Shown here: in pieces, positions 8,367 through 18,287 of the stretch | Numbering within the stretch: position 1 is the first letter of the stretch | How the letters are laid out: every line of letters starts with the position of its first letter | NCBI GenBank assembly: GCA_041744375.1 | Contig: JBGTLA010000053.1 | Span: 79,640 to 143,639, forward strand | Length of the DNA: 64,000 bases | From: JBGTLA01 sp041744375 | Lineage (GTDB): Bacteria > Actinomycetota > Acidimicrobiia > Spongiisociales > ZC4RG35 | Direction of reading: 5' to 3' | Notes under the pieces: generated by a model | Databases searched by the model: none | Seen by the model: only the letters and a program-made list of their open reading frames with translations | Told to the model about the DNA's origin: nothing | Translations under genes and position numbers: made by a program

Positions 8367-9659
8367 TCAAATTCGCTCCACCGACAGGTCGAGGAAGTGG
8401 GTGGCACAGGAGATGCAGGGGTCGTAGTTGCGGATGGCCTGTTCGAGCTGCCATTGCAGCGTCTCGTCACTGAGGTGAGTGCGCCCGGGAATGTAGTCGC
8501 GCAAGTCCTCCTCGATGCTCAGCTGATTCTGTGAGGTCGGTGGGACGATCTGGGCGGATTCGATCAGTCCTTCCCCGTCCATCGCGTAACGGTGGTAGAG
8601 GATGCCCCGGGGAGCCTCGGACACTCCGTGACCGGTCGAGGACCTCGGATGAGCCTCCACGGCGGGAGCCTCGGGTCGGCGATAGCTGCCGATCAGCCGC
8701 AAGGCCTCTTCGAAGGCGAACACCAGCTCGACCGCCCGGACGATGACGCTGCGGAACGGGTTGGTGCAAGTGGGTCCGAGGCCGGCCCGTTGCGCTTCGG
8801 CCTGGGCTCGTGAGGTCAGCTGTTCGAAATTGAGGCTGTACCTGGCCATCGGCCCTACGTGGTAGGAGCCTCTTTCTTTGATCCGGGCATGGAGGGCGTT
8901 GGACCACTCGACATGCTCCTCTTCGAAGATGTCGGGCCATTGGCCCGGACCGATGTCGATACCCCGGTTAGAGACGATCCGCCCCCGTTGGATGGCGTAT
9001 TCGTCGGGATGGTGGACGGCGACGAATTCGTAGTCCCGTTCGAAGTCCGGGAACGGAAACTCCGAGACCCAGCGTACGGTGTCGACCGCAGCCTCGAGCC
9101 CCCACTCGAGGTCGGCGACGAGGGCGTCGAGCTCGGATCGGGTGGGGACCCGAAAGAATCCGCCGACCTTGACATTGACGGGGTGGATCTCCCGCCCTCC
9201 CAGGACCGTCATCAGGTGGTTGCCGATCTTCTTGAGCCGCAAACCGTTTCGCACGAGATCGGGGAAGTCTGCGGCCATCTCGATCCCGCCCGCGTACCCC
9301 AAGAAGTCGGGTGCGTGGAGGAAGTACACGTGCAGACCGTGGCTTTCAATCCACTCCCCGCAGTAGATGAGCCGCCGAAGATCCTGCAGCTGAGCCGGTA
9401 TCTCCACCCCAGCCGCGTCTTCCATGGCGTTGCAGGCGCTCGTCTGATAGGCGATGGGGCAGATCCCACAGATCCGGGCGGTGATGTCGGGAGCTTCGGA
9501 GAAGCGGCGGCCGGCGAGGAGAGCTTCGAAGAAGCGCGGAGGCTCGAAGATCTTGAACTGGAGATCTACCACCTCATCGTCTTGCAGCTTGAGGTACATG
9601 GCCCCTTCGCCCTCGACACGTGCCAGGTAGTCGACCGTGAGGTCTCGCTCACTGTGCAT
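8367..9659 (-). CDS. NiFe hydrogenase large (alpha) subunit, group 3b type
   Basis: A 430-residue catalytic subunit. The L1 motif RICGICP (residues 62-68) and the L2 motif DPCISCATH (413-421) supply the four Cys ligands of the NiFe site. The nine residues after His421 are the extension removed by the co-encoded protease. Length and motif form fit bidirectional NAD(P)-linked group 3b enzymes (HydA of Pyrococcus, HyhL of mycobacteria). The start overlaps the small subunit gene by 11 bp. It is expected to be cytoplasmic, coupling H2 and NADP(H) through the beta, gamma and delta subunits, with possible sulfur reductase activity. Confidence 0.92.
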   Translation of the reverse strand: MHSERDLTVDYLARVEGEGAMYLKLQDDEVVDLQFKIFEPPRFFEALLAGRRFSEAPDITARICGICPIAYQTSACNAMEDAAGVEIPAQLQDLRRLIYCGEWIESHGLHVYFLHAPDFLGYAGGIEMAADFPDLVRNGLRLKKIGNHLMTVLGGREIHPVNVKVGGFFRVPTRSELDALVADLEWGLEAAVDTVRWVSEFPFPDFERDYEFVAVHHPDEYAIQRGRIVSNRGIDIGPGQWPDIFEEEHVEWSNALHARIKERGSYHVGPMARYSLNFEQLTSRAQAEAQRAGLGPTCTNPFRSVIVRAVELVFAFEEALRLIGSYRRPEAPAVEAHPRSSTGHGVSEAPRGILYHRYAMDGEGLIESAQIVPPTSQNQLSIEEDLRDYIPGRTHLSDETLQWQLEQAIRNYDPCISCATHFLDLSVERI

Positions 9660-10422
9660 ATGAATCGCTCACTTCTCTGAACTCCGGCGCCCACGCGTTG
9701 AAGGTTCTGAGTGCTCGCACCAAATCCACCTCGGGAACTCCCAACGTCGTCCACCACTCGGCCAGCCCTCTCACGTTGGGCGACTCGGAGGGACCGAAAC
9801 ACCCGTAGCAGCCCCGGTCGTAGGCCGGGCAGATGGCACCGCAGCCGGCCTGGGTCACAGGACCGAGGCAGGGCACCTTGGCCCTCACCATGATGCATGG
9901 CGTTCCCCGGGCTTTGCACTCCACACATACGCTGTGGCGGGGCACGTTGGGTCGGCGCTGGTGAAGGAAGGAGTCGACGACCTCGATCAATTGCCGTTTG
10001 GAAATCGGACATCCCCGCAGCTCGAAGTCGACGCCGACATGGTCGCTGATTGGGGTGGAGGTCTCGAGAGTGCTGATGAAGGATGGCTCGGCGTAGACGA
10101 TCGAGGTGAACGCCGACACGTCGGCCCAGTTGCGCAAGGCCTGGATGCCTCCCGCGGTGGCGCAGGCGCCGATGGTCACGAGAGCCTTCGACTGGCCTCG
10201 GATCTCGAGGATTCGGTTGGCGTCGTGGAAGGTCGTGATCGACCCTTCCACCAGCGAGAGGTCGTAGGGGCCCTCGATCACGGACTTGGTGGCCTCGGGG
10301 AAGTAGGCGATCTCGACCGCTTCTGCCAATGCCAGTAATTCGTCTTCACAGTCGAGCAGGCTGAGCTGACACCCGTCACACGAAGCGAACTTCCACACGG
10401 CGAGTTTCGGTCGATGGTTCAC
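9649..10422 (-). CDS. NiFe hydrogenase small (delta) subunit, group 3b type
   Basis: A 257-residue iron-sulfur subunit. CDGCQLS near residues 15-21, the GACATAGG loop and a C-terminal set (VPCLGPVTQAGCGAICP, GCYGC) provide the proximal cluster ligands and further 4Fe-4S sites. There is no Tat signal, as expected for a cytoplasmic group 3 enzyme. The GTG start at 10422 overlaps the upstream stop as GTGA, and the 3' end overlaps the large subunit gene by 11 bp. Confidence 0.9.
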   Translation of the reverse strand: MNHRPKLAVWKFASCDGCQLSLLDCEDELLALAEAVEIAYFPEATKSVIEGPYDLSLVEGSITTFHDANRILEIRGQSKALVTIGACATAGGIQALRNWADVSAFTSIVYAEPSFISTLETSTPISDHVGVDFELRGCPISKRQLIEVVDSFLHQRRPNVPRHSVCVECKARGTPCIMVRAKVPCLGPVTQAGCGAICPAYDRGCYGCFGPSESPNVRGLAEWWTTLGVPEVDLVRALRTFNAWAPEFREVSDSYAQ

Positions 10423-11273
10423 AGCTCGTTCACCGACAACCTCCCGGCGAACTGGCCGTAGGAGACGACCGGTCCCGACTTGCACAGGAAATCCGAGCCG
10501 AACTGGCAACGTCCGCAGAATCCGAGGGCGCATTTCATGTTGCGCTCGAGGCTGATCGAGATCCTGTCGACTGCCACGCCCCGGTCTCTCAACTCCCGGG
10601 CGACTGCTCGCATCATCACCTCCGGCCCACACACCAAGGCATCGGTGGTGGACGGTTGGAATGAGGCACGGCCAATGAGGCTGGTCACCATTCCCACGTC
10701 CCCCCACCAGTCGGTCGGTGCCTGATCGACGGTGACCTCGAGGTCTATGTCGGGTGATGCCTTCCAGCCGAGCAGGTCCTGCTTATAGAGGAGGTCGGTG
10801 GGGGTTCGGGCCCCATAGAGCAACGTGAGGCTCTGGTACTCGCCACGGCGGGTCAGGCCTTCGAGGACTGCGGGTCGCAAAGGAGCCAAACCCACCCCCC
10901 CGGCAACGATGACAAGGTGACGGTCGGTGGCCTCGTCCACCGGCCAGCCACGACCGTACGGGCCCCTGGCACCAACGACATCACCCGGCCCCAGCGCGCA
11001 AATGGCGTCGGTCACGGCCCCAACGGCCCGCACCGTGTGGACGAGGTTGTGGGGCATCTTCGGGTTTCCGGCGATGGAGATGGGAACCTCCCCAACGCCG
11101 AACACATAGATCATCATGAACTGGCCGGGTCGAAAAGGGGTGACGGGATCTTCGAGGTTCTCGAGCACGAAAGTGATCGTGTCGGGCGTCTCGGCGAATC
11201 GGTCTTGTATGCGAAAGGGTCGGGGACGCATGGGTTGGGGCATCGTCCCGGTCGGGACCCTTGTCTGGGTCAC
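10419..11273 (-). CDS. Hydrogenase FAD/NAD(P)-binding (gamma) subunit
   Basis: A 284-residue ferredoxin-NADP reductase-like protein. It has an FAD domain with RPGQFMMIYVFGVGEVPISIAG, an NAD(P) domain with VAGGVGLAPLRPAV, and a C-terminal cysteine cluster MKCALGFCGRCQFG for a 2Fe-2S centre, as in HydG/PyrK-like subunits. It should exchange electrons between NAD(P)H and the hydrogenase clusters. The GTG start at 11273 overlaps the previous stop (GTGA), giving a translationally coupled operon. Confidence 0.9.
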   Translation of the reverse strand: MTQTRVPTGTMPQPMRPRPFRIQDRFAETPDTITFVLENLEDPVTPFRPGQFMMIYVFGVGEVPISIAGNPKMPHNLVHTVRAVGAVTDAICALGPGDVVGARGPYGRGWPVDEATDRHLVIVAGGVGLAPLRPAVLEGLTRRGEYQSLTLLYGARTPTDLLYKQDLLGWKASPDIDLEVTVDQAPTDWWGDVGMVTSLIGRASFQPSTTDALVCGPEVMMRAVARELRDRGVAVDRISISLERNMKCALGFCGRCQFGSDFLCKSGPVVSYGQFAGRLSVNEL

Positions 11274-11727
11274 GTCCCTGGCTCCTTGTAGAGGTCGAGG
11301 AGGCGGAGGCGAGCCTGGTGGAGGCGGCGGACGGCTTCTTTGGCCACCGCTCGGTGCACGTTGAGCGCCAGGGCGGTGTCGTGGTCGCATCTCGTTCGGA
11401 CCGCTTCGGCGTCGAAGGAGATGACGGTGGTGGCGGCCAGGGCTCGCGCTCGCCAGTTCCACCTGTAATGGGGGAACAGCCAGCTCACTCCCAGAAGGTC
11501 ACCTGGTCCCAGCGTCTCGATCAGCACCGCCGGCCGGGTGCGCGGTGGCACCTCGAGCCCCACCTTGCCATCTGTGATGAGAAAGAAGTTCTCGGCGGGA
11601 CCGTCCTCCTCGAAGATCACCGTTCCCGTCTCGAATGTGACCTCCTCGGCTACCGACTCCAAGAACCTGAAGCTGTCCTCGGAGAGGTCGGCCAGCAGCT
11701 GGGAGTTGACGCGCAGCTCTTCGAGAC

Positions 11728-11731
<4 letters not shown>
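11270..11731 (-). CDS. Cyclic nucleotide-binding domain protein within the hydrogenase operon
   Basis: About 153 residues forming a cNMP-binding (CRP-type) beta-barrel: VTFETGTVIFEEDGPAENFF, LGPGDLLGVSWLF and a basic C-terminal helix. No HTH follows, so it is not a full CRP regulator. Its gene overlaps both neighbours by 4 bp (ATGA and GTGA), which argues for a structural or regulatory role in the hydrogenase complex. The sequence does not show the strict cAMP-binding Arg-Ser pair clearly, so the ligand is uncertain. Confidence 0.82.
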
Positions 11732-12840
<1,109 letters not shown>

Positions 12841-12879
12841 AACGAGGCTATCGATGTCATTGTGAAGATGACGGCCCTC

Positions 12880-13563
12880 TCACCAATTCGGCCTGGGAAC
12901 TCCGTACGGTCGGGTTTCTTCGGAGGGACGAGTGTCATCGACCATATAGCCGACGGCACTTTCGACCTCCATCACGCCGTCGACTCCGGCAGTGAGGTCT
13001 TCCAACAGCCTCGCCTCCCTCAGGGTGGGGACGGTGCCCGTCAGCTCCACCCGCCCGTCGTCGACCGTAACCGACACGTTCTTGGGGTCGAGCAGCATCA
13101 CCTGTCCGATCAGGCGGTGGCGAATTTCTTGCTCGATGGCATGATCGGGTCGGGCAAAGACGGCCAGTACGTCGGAACGAGAAACGACGCCGAGGAGGTG
13201 GCCGTCTTCGTCGATGACGGGCAGTCGCTTGACGTTCTTGCGATCCATCTTCCGAGCGGCAGCCCTGTGGCTCATGTCTGGTGCAATGGAGATGACGTGG
13301 CGGGTCATGGCCTCTCCGACCGTTTCGGCGGTGAGCCGCCGGGTCTTACGATCGAACAACGTGGCAACGAGGCCGGCGCGTTGGCCCGACGAGGCCCTTT
13401 CCACGAAATCGGCCTCGGTCAGCATTCCCACGACGCGACCCTCACCGTCGACGACGGGAAGCCCGCTCACCCCGCGCCCGCTCATCAATCGGGCCGCCTC
13501 TTTGAGCGACGTGCTCTCCTCCACGGTGACGACATCGGTCGTCATCAGGTCCCTGGTTTTCAT
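12880..13563 (-). CDS. CBS-pair protein with C-terminal BON domain
   Basis: A 227-residue protein. Two CBS motifs (residues about 5-60 and 83-140, with VSGLPVVDGEGRVVGMLTEADF and VKRLPVIDEDGHLLGVVSRSDVL) are followed by a BON domain (VSVTVDDGRVELTGTVPTLREA). CBS pairs bind adenine nucleotides and often act as energy sensors. It is the first gene of the hydrogenase transcription unit. A DosR-like box lies 53 bp ahead of the start. CBS proteins are typical DosR-regulon members in mycobacteria (Rv2626c). Confidence 0.88.
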   Translation of the reverse strand: MKTRDLMTTDVVTVEESTSLKEAARLMSGRGVSGLPVVDGEGRVVGMLTEADFVERASSGQRAGLVATLFDRKTRRLTAETVGEAMTRHVISIAPDMSHRAAARKMDRKNVKRLPVIDEDGHLLGVVSRSDVLAVFARPDHAIEQEIRHRLIGQVMLLDPKNVSVTVDDGRVELTGTVPTLREARLLEDLTAGVDGVMEVESAVGYMVDDTRPSEETRPYGVPRPNW

Positions 13564-13615
13564 GTCCTCCTCGCTTCCGTTCCTCTCAGGATGGGGGCTG
13601 GGGGTTGGCGCCGCT

Positions 13616-13631
13616 AGGGCCTTTGGCCTCT
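13616..13631. promoter_or_regulatory. DosR-like box upstream of the CBS-BON/hydrogenase operon
   Basis: AGGGCCTTTGGCCTCT matches 12 of 16 positions of the core. It lies 53 bp before the CBS-BON start codon, in the 225-bp region shared with the divergent NTF2-like gene, whose start is too far (158 bp) to fit the same spacing. Confidence 0.5.
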
Positions 13632-13788
13632 CGAGTCGGGCCGGTGGTCCCGTCTCGCTCTGCAGGAGCACGCCCGGATCACGCCCTCGGTCTCATTGAG
13701 ACGGTCTTCCTCGTCGAGTGGGACCTCTGCCTCTAGGCGACGGGGAGGTACGGTCGCATGCTGTCGACATCGCGAGAAAGGAGAGCGG

Positions 13789-14376
13789 ATGTACGGAGAT
13801 GATATCGACAACGGTTGGGATGAGCCTGAACCCGTGGTGGACCTCCCTCCGACCGGCATCGACTTCGAGGTCGACATGGTTTCGACGATAGCCGGAGAGG
13901 TCGACTCCACGACAGCCGTTCCCGCAGGAATCGTGTCGCCGAATGAGGTGACCTTCCTGGCCGACTCCGCCGAGGTCGACGATGCCCTCATCGAATTCGT
14001 CGAACTCGTGAATGCGCGGGACCTCGACGGCCTGGCTGATCTGTTGGCTCCGGAGGTAGCCGCCGGTCTCCTCGGTGCGACGTCTCGGGCCGCCGTCCTC
14101 GAGGGGCTCGACGAGTTTTTCGCTGCCAACCCGACATCGGTGGTCACCCGCGGTGATCTCGGCGTCGATCCCATCGCCGTCGTCTGGTCGTACGACCCGG
14201 ACCAGGAGCGATACGGCATGGTGGGCTACTTCACCGTCGAGGTTGCAGAGTCCGACGAAACCCGGATAGAGCGGTTGGACTTTGTGGATGAGATCCCCGA
14301 CTGGCCGGAACTGGTGGTCGAGACGCCGGAAACGGCCGAGCGTCCCGAATGGCAGAGCTGGGACACGAACACCTGA
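13789..14376 (+). CDS. NTF2/SnoaL-like protein of unknown function
   Basis: A 195-residue acidic protein. Residues 1-55 are rich in Asp, Glu and Pro and probably disordered. From about residue 63 it looks like an NTF2-like fold (VDDALIEFVELVNARDLDGLADLLAPEVA, then LEGLDEFFAANPTSVV and a strand-rich end). The start at ATG 13789 follows AAAGGAG. It is divergent from the CBS-BON/hydrogenase operon. No catalytic residues can be assigned. Confidence 0.72.
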   Translation: MYGDDIDNGWDEPEPVVDLPPTGIDFEVDMVSTIAGEVDSTTAVPAGIVSPNEVTFLADSAEVDDALIEFVELVNARDLDGLADLLAPEVAAGLLGATSRAAVLEGLDEFFAANPTSVVTRGDLGVDPIAVVWSYDPDQERYGMVGYFTVEVAESDETRIERLDFVDEIPDWPELVVETPETAERPEWQSWDTNT

Positions 14377-14440
14377 TCCGTGGAGGGGGGTACGCCATCG
14401 TGCTGCGATTTCTGCTCAACACCAGGCGTTGCGGGAAGAG

Positions 14441-14464
14441 GCAAGAACGCCGAGCTCTTCTTGC
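14441..14464. terminator. Possible hairpin after the NTF2-like gene
   Basis: GCAAGAA at 14441-14447 pairs with TTCTTGC at 14458-14464 across a 10-nt loop, 65 bp downstream of the NTF2-like gene and before the sigma factor gene. There is no clear T-run, so termination is only a guess. Confidence 0.3.
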
Positions 14465-14529
14465 GCGCCCTCCTAGTTCCTGTCGCAGGTGCCGGGTTTG
14501 ATTGAATACCGATTCGGTGATCCACTGGG

Positions 14530-15537
14530 TTGAGTCCACAATGGAATGAGACCGAAAGAACAGGTGTTCGTAGAAGCGTGGAGTACCAACAGACAAGAAC
14601 AAAGCGCCATCGTCCGATCGACTTCGCCTCGTCCGGCGTGACACAGGACGTTCTCGGCCAGTATCTCGAGGGTGTCGGGCAACTCGGCCTGCTCACAGCC
14701 GAAGACGAGGTTCGACTTGCACAGACGATGGAAGCAGGGATCGAAGCGGGCACACTGCTCAACTCCGGCAAGGTCGTCTCAGCCTCCGAGCGGATGCGCT
14801 TGCAGCGCGCCGTCGACGATGGTCGTCGCGCTCGCGAGAAGTTCATCGAGGCGAATCTGCGGCTGGTGGTAGCCAACGCTCGCCGCTACTCGGGAGCCGA
14901 CGTCGAGATGACTGAGCTCATCCAAGAGGGCAACCTCGGATTGATCACGGCCGTCGAACGTTTCGACTGGCGTCGGGGTTTCAAGTTTTCGACCTACGCC
15001 ACGTGGTGGATCCGACAGGCCATGCAGCGGGCAAGGGCCAGCCTCGGTGGCTCGTTGCGGATCCCGGCAGCGGTATTCGACATCCTTCCGACCGTGCGGG
15101 CAGCAGCCGAGCGCTTGCAGGGAGCCACCGGCGCCGCCCCCGGGGCCGTCGACATCGCCGAAGCAACCGGAATTCCCACCCGCGAGGTGGAAAAGGCCTT
15201 GTCTGTCACGACGACGGTTGCCCTCGAAGAGCCGATCGGAGAAGACGGGGCGTCCTTGGGAGACCTCATCGCCGACCCCGATGCGATCGATCCGGCAACC
15301 GAAACCGAACGCCGAGTCATGGCCGAACACGTCCGCAGGGGCGTGGATACCTTGCCGCCCTTGCAGCGCCAGATCCTCGAACTGCGATTCGGGTTCACAG
15401 AAGACGCTCCCACCAGTATCGCCCAGATCGCCCGGGCGACACATCTGTCGGAACGCCAGGCCCGAATCTACCTCTCCGAGGCCTTGGAGTCGCTGCGCGA
15501 CCGCCTAGCCGACGTCGAAGAGATGCGGGTCGCCTGA
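14530..15537 (+). CDS. RNA polymerase sigma-70 family factor (primary-like, group 2/3)
   Basis: About 335 residues with region 1.2 (QDVLGQYLEGVGQLGLLTAEDE), region 2 (ANLRLVVANARRYSG, LIQEGNLGLITAVERFDWRRGFKFSTYATWWIRQAM), region 3 and region 4 (LPPLQRQILELRFGF, SIAQIARATHLSERQARIYLSEAL). The region 2.3/2.4 block is close to the housekeeping consensus, so it is an alternative factor of the RpoD/SigB type. The exact start is uncertain: TTG 14530 gives the longest form, and GTG 14578 is possible. No anti-sigma gene adjoins it. Confidence 0.88.
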   Translation: MSPQWNETERTGVRRSVEYQQTRTKRHRPIDFASSGVTQDVLGQYLEGVGQLGLLTAEDEVRLAQTMEAGIEAGTLLNSGKVVSASERMRLQRAVDDGRRAREKFIEANLRLVVANARRYSGADVEMTELIQEGNLGLITAVERFDWRRGFKFSTYATWWIRQAMQRARASLGGSLRIPAAVFDILPTVRAAAERLQGATGAAPGAVDIAEATGIPTREVEKALSVTTTVALEEPIGEDGASLGDLIADPDAIDPATETERRVMAEHVRRGVDTLPPLQRQILELRFGFTEDAPTSIAQIARATHLSERQARIYLSEALESLRDRLADVEEMRVA

Positions 15538-15597
15538 GGGGAGCATTTCCGGGACAGCGTTGACAGGTCGTTCCAGCCACCGACGACTTGGGCCTCC

Positions 15598-15613
15598 GCT
15601 GTTGGCCAACAGC
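15598..15613. terminator. Palindrome between convergent genes
   Basis: GCTGTTGGCCAACAGC is a perfect 16-bp palindrome in the 85-bp gap between the sigma factor gene and the convergent coiled-coil gene. It could form a short bidirectional terminator, although it has no loop bases and no T-run. Confidence 0.3.
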
Positions 15614-15622
15614 CCGACTTCC

Positions 15623-15967
15623 TCAGGTCATCGCCTCGCGTGCTTCGGTGTAGGCCTTCTCCACCTGCCGGAAGACGGGACTCAAGTCGACGAGCTTGTC
15701 GGCGAAGGCGTCGCGGACCATGCCGGGTACAGGGCTCAGTTCTTTGCGGGCACTCTCGAGAGCTGCTCGCAACCGCTCCATGCGCGGCGCCAGTTCGTCT
15801 CGCATCTCCATGCGACCCAGTGCCACCTCGAGTTGCAGTTGTTCGATCCTCGTCTCCCAGGTGTTCATCTGGGTGTCCGTCAGCTGCTTGGAAAGTGACT
15901 CGACCTTGCGCTCGAGAGACTCCACCTGCTGTCGCAGGCTGTCCAGGGTGGTGTCGACGGTGTTCAT
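15623..15967 (-). CDS. Coiled-coil protein of unknown function
   Basis: A 114-residue protein. Residues 1-60 show heptad spacing (LDSLRQQVESLERKVESLSKQL, then IEQLQLEVALGRME), predicting a long coiled coil; the rest is helical and charged. ATG 15967 follows AGGAGG at good spacing. No signal peptide or membrane helix. Function not recognised. Confidence 0.75.
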   Translation of the reverse strand: MNTVDTTLDSLRQQVESLERKVESLSKQLTDTQMNTWETRIEQLQLEVALGRMEMRDELAPRMERLRAALESARKELSPVPGMVRDAFADKLVDLSPVFRQVEKAYTEAREAMT

Positions 15968-16054
15968 CTCTCCTCCTATCGGTTGCGTGCTCGCCATGTT
16001 CCGTTGCGGGATGCTCCCGATACCAGGGTCGAGAGTCCCGATGGTGGGGTGAGG

Positions 16055-16975
16055 TCACTCGCGGAGCCTGACCGGGTATTCCCGGAGGTTGATCTGGCTT
16101 CCGTCCTCGGCGAATGCCTCCCAGACGATGAGCGCACCGAACTGGTCGCGGTCTATCTGGTAGTTGACATCCATCGCGAAGTCGCCCCAGCACCCGGTGC
16201 CACACGACGCCGTCACCGTCTCCTCGAAGAGGGGCAGGCCGTCGTCATCGGTCAATGTCAAATAAAAAACTGCCTCGAACACGTTGGCTACTCCCACGAC
16301 GGTGACGGGACTGTCCACCGGCTGACCCCAGGCCGGCCTGTCCACGAAGATCGCCGGGAGCTGGTCGATGTAGTCCTGTCGCGTCTGGGGACCATCCAAG
16401 ACGATCCCCTCACTCGAGAAGGTATCCACCTGTGCTCCATCGACGACCAGGGTGACCCGGTCGATGTCTTGGTAGCGGGTGAGCGTGTACACGACTTGGG
16501 CCAAACGACCGAACATGGCGGCCGAACCTCCTCCGGAGGCATATTCACCAGACAGGTCGACGGTGGCTACGCCGTTTTCCCAGGTGACACCCAAGAGTCT
16601 GGTTCCGACGGGGATGGCGCTTGAAATCGCCGGCAATCCGGCAGTCTCATCGTCGGTGGGCCCAGCGAGGAGAGCAGCCATGGCGGCCTGAGGAGTGTCC
16701 GCTCCCGACGAACCCCGAAAGACCGGAACCAACCGAGGCCCAAGGGATTCTTCGCCGACGTCGTCGACGAAGAAGTAGGCCACCGGACCATCCGCTCCTT
16801 CGATGGTCGTCGTAGGGGTGGTAGTCGCGGGCTGTGTCGATGGGGGCGTGGTGAGGGGCGGCCCGCTCGTGGTGGCGCCCGTCGGCGTTCCACATGCCGA
16901 AACCGCGAGCATCGCAAGGGCGGCGACGGCGACCGATACGGGGGGGAGGTGGTTGAGTGGGCCACCTGCTGACAT
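16055..16975 (-). CDS. Lipoprotein with GerMN and C-terminal Ig-like (Gmad2) domains
   Basis: A 306-residue secreted lipoprotein. The signal peptide ends in lipobox LAVSACG near residue 22-28, followed by a Thr/Pro-rich linker. A GerMN domain (about residues 80-200, with PQAAMAALLAGPT and GVTWENGVATVDLSGEY) precedes an Ig-like Gmad2 domain (about 215-306, with SPVTVVGVANVFEAVF). Such proteins are found at the actinobacterial cell surface, where related LpqB-type proteins associate with signalling systems. ATG 16975 is used because it gives the signal peptide. Confidence 0.85.
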   Translation of the reverse strand: MSAGGPLNHLPPVSVAVAALAMLAVSACGTPTGATTSGPPLTTPPSTQPATTTPTTTIEGADGPVAYFFVDDVGEESLGPRLVPVFRGSSGADTPQAAMAALLAGPTDDETAGLPAISSAIPVGTRLLGVTWENGVATVDLSGEYASGGGSAAMFGRLAQVVYTLTRYQDIDRVTLVVDGAQVDTFSSEGIVLDGPQTRQDYIDQLPAIFVDRPAWGQPVDSPVTVVGVANVFEAVFYLTLTDDDGLPLFEETVTASCGTGCWGDFAMDVNYQIDRDQFGALIVWEAFAEDGSQINLREYPVRLRE

Positions 16976-17100
16976 GGCTCTCCTTGTCTGTCTGGTCCTG
17001 ATCATCAGGCATCTCGATGCAGGGGAGTAGAGCCGCAAGTCACTTCTAGTGGAGGGGTCGGCGGCCTCTCGGCGGTGCCCGCTCCGAGACCCGGACATCC

Positions 17101-18234
17101 CTACTCGGGTTCGGTCAGACCGAGCTCGTCCGAGCGGCGAACCCAACGGGCGACGTCCCGGGATGTGATGATCCCTACGACTTCGCGACCGTTCATTACC
17201 AGCACGCGATGTTCCTCGGATTCGTCGAGGAGGTGCATCACCTCTTCGAGGGCGGCGTCGACCGCCACCTTGGGCGCGTCGTCGAGTCGGGTCATGACCG
17301 ACCACACCTGGATGATTGGCCATTGGTCGCGCGGCACCTGGCGGACAGCTCGTAGGGTGAGGATCCCGCTCGTGGTGCCCTCGTCATCGTGCACTGGAAA
17401 GGCGGAGTGGTCGAAGCGAAGGAAGTAGTCGTCGACCGCCTCTTGCACCGTCGTGCCGGTCGAGAGCGCTACCAGGCGAGGGGACATCACGTCGGCCGCC
17501 ACCATGCCTTCGAACAGACGCCGAATGATCATCTGTTGCCCGGACACGGCGGCAGCCGAGAACAAGAACCAACCGATGGCTGCGTACCACAGGCCTCCGA
17601 GGTTGCCGCCGAACACCTCCAACAGGCCGAGTCCGATCAGTAATGATGCTATGACCTTGCCGCCCGTGGTGGCTGCTTTGGTGGCCCGGTCCATGCTGCC
17701 GGTGATCTGCCAGATGAACGACCGGAGAACCCTCCCACCGTCGAGCGGGAAACCGGGGAGCATGTTGAACACTCCCAGGGCGAGGTTGATCCACCCGAGG
17801 TGACCGAAGCCGTAGCGGACCGTCGCTGGGAGCACGTCACCGGTGAGGTTGACCAGCGACCAGAAAACACCGGCCAGTCCGATGCTCGTGATCGGCCCCA
17901 CGACGGCAATCGCGAACTCTTCTCGGGCAGAGCGCGATTCCTGGCTCGTCTTGGTGACGCCCCCGAATATGAAAAGCGTGATCCCCTCGACGGGAATTCC
18001 CAGCCGGCGAGCCATGAGCGAGTGACTGAGCTCGTGCAGGACGACGCTGACGAAGAAGAGGATCGCAGTCCCCAAGCCGAGAAGGATGGCGGCAGCTCGG
18101 GCAATCTCGGTGAAGGTCACTTCGAACAGGGTGTAGAAGGACCATGCCAGCAGAAGGGCGATGATGAACCACGATCGGTCCACCGTTACTTCGATGCCCA
18201 GCCACTTTCCCAGGCTGAATCCGTTTCCGAACAC
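17101..18234 (-). CDS. Site-2 metalloprotease (M50) with C-terminal CBS pair, Rip3-like
   Basis: A 377-residue polytopic membrane protease. The zinc motif HELSH lies near residues 67-71 and the third ligand in NMLPGFPLDGG near 158-168. A CBS pair occupies about residues 240-370 (ADVMSPRLVALSTGTTVQEAV, VMTRLDDAPKVAVDAALEEV). Architecture and motifs match Rv2625c (Rip3), a DosR-regulon protease in M. tuberculosis. I found no DosR-like box in the 53-bp gap upstream, so it is probably co-transcribed with the CNNM gene. The substrate is unknown. Confidence 0.9.
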   Translation of the reverse strand: MFGNGFSLGKWLGIEVTVDRSWFIIALLLAWSFYTLFEVTFTEIARAAAILLGLGTAILFFVSVVLHELSHSLMARRLGIPVEGITLFIFGGVTKTSQESRSAREEFAIAVVGPITSIGLAGVFWSLVNLTGDVLPATVRYGFGHLGWINLALGVFNMLPGFPLDGGRVLRSFIWQITGSMDRATKAATTGGKVIASLLIGLGLLEVFGGNLGGLWYAAIGWFLFSAAAVSGQQMIIRRLFEGMVAADVMSPRLVALSTGTTVQEAVDDYFLRFDHSAFPVHDDEGTTSGILTLRAVRQVPRDQWPIIQVWSVMTRLDDAPKVAVDAALEEVMHLLDESEEHRVLVMNGREVVGIITSRDVARWVRRSDELGLTEPE

Positions 18235-18287
18235 GCTGTTACCTTCCTCTTGGTCCGCTCGCCGCGGTCGGTTTCACGGTTCGGCCT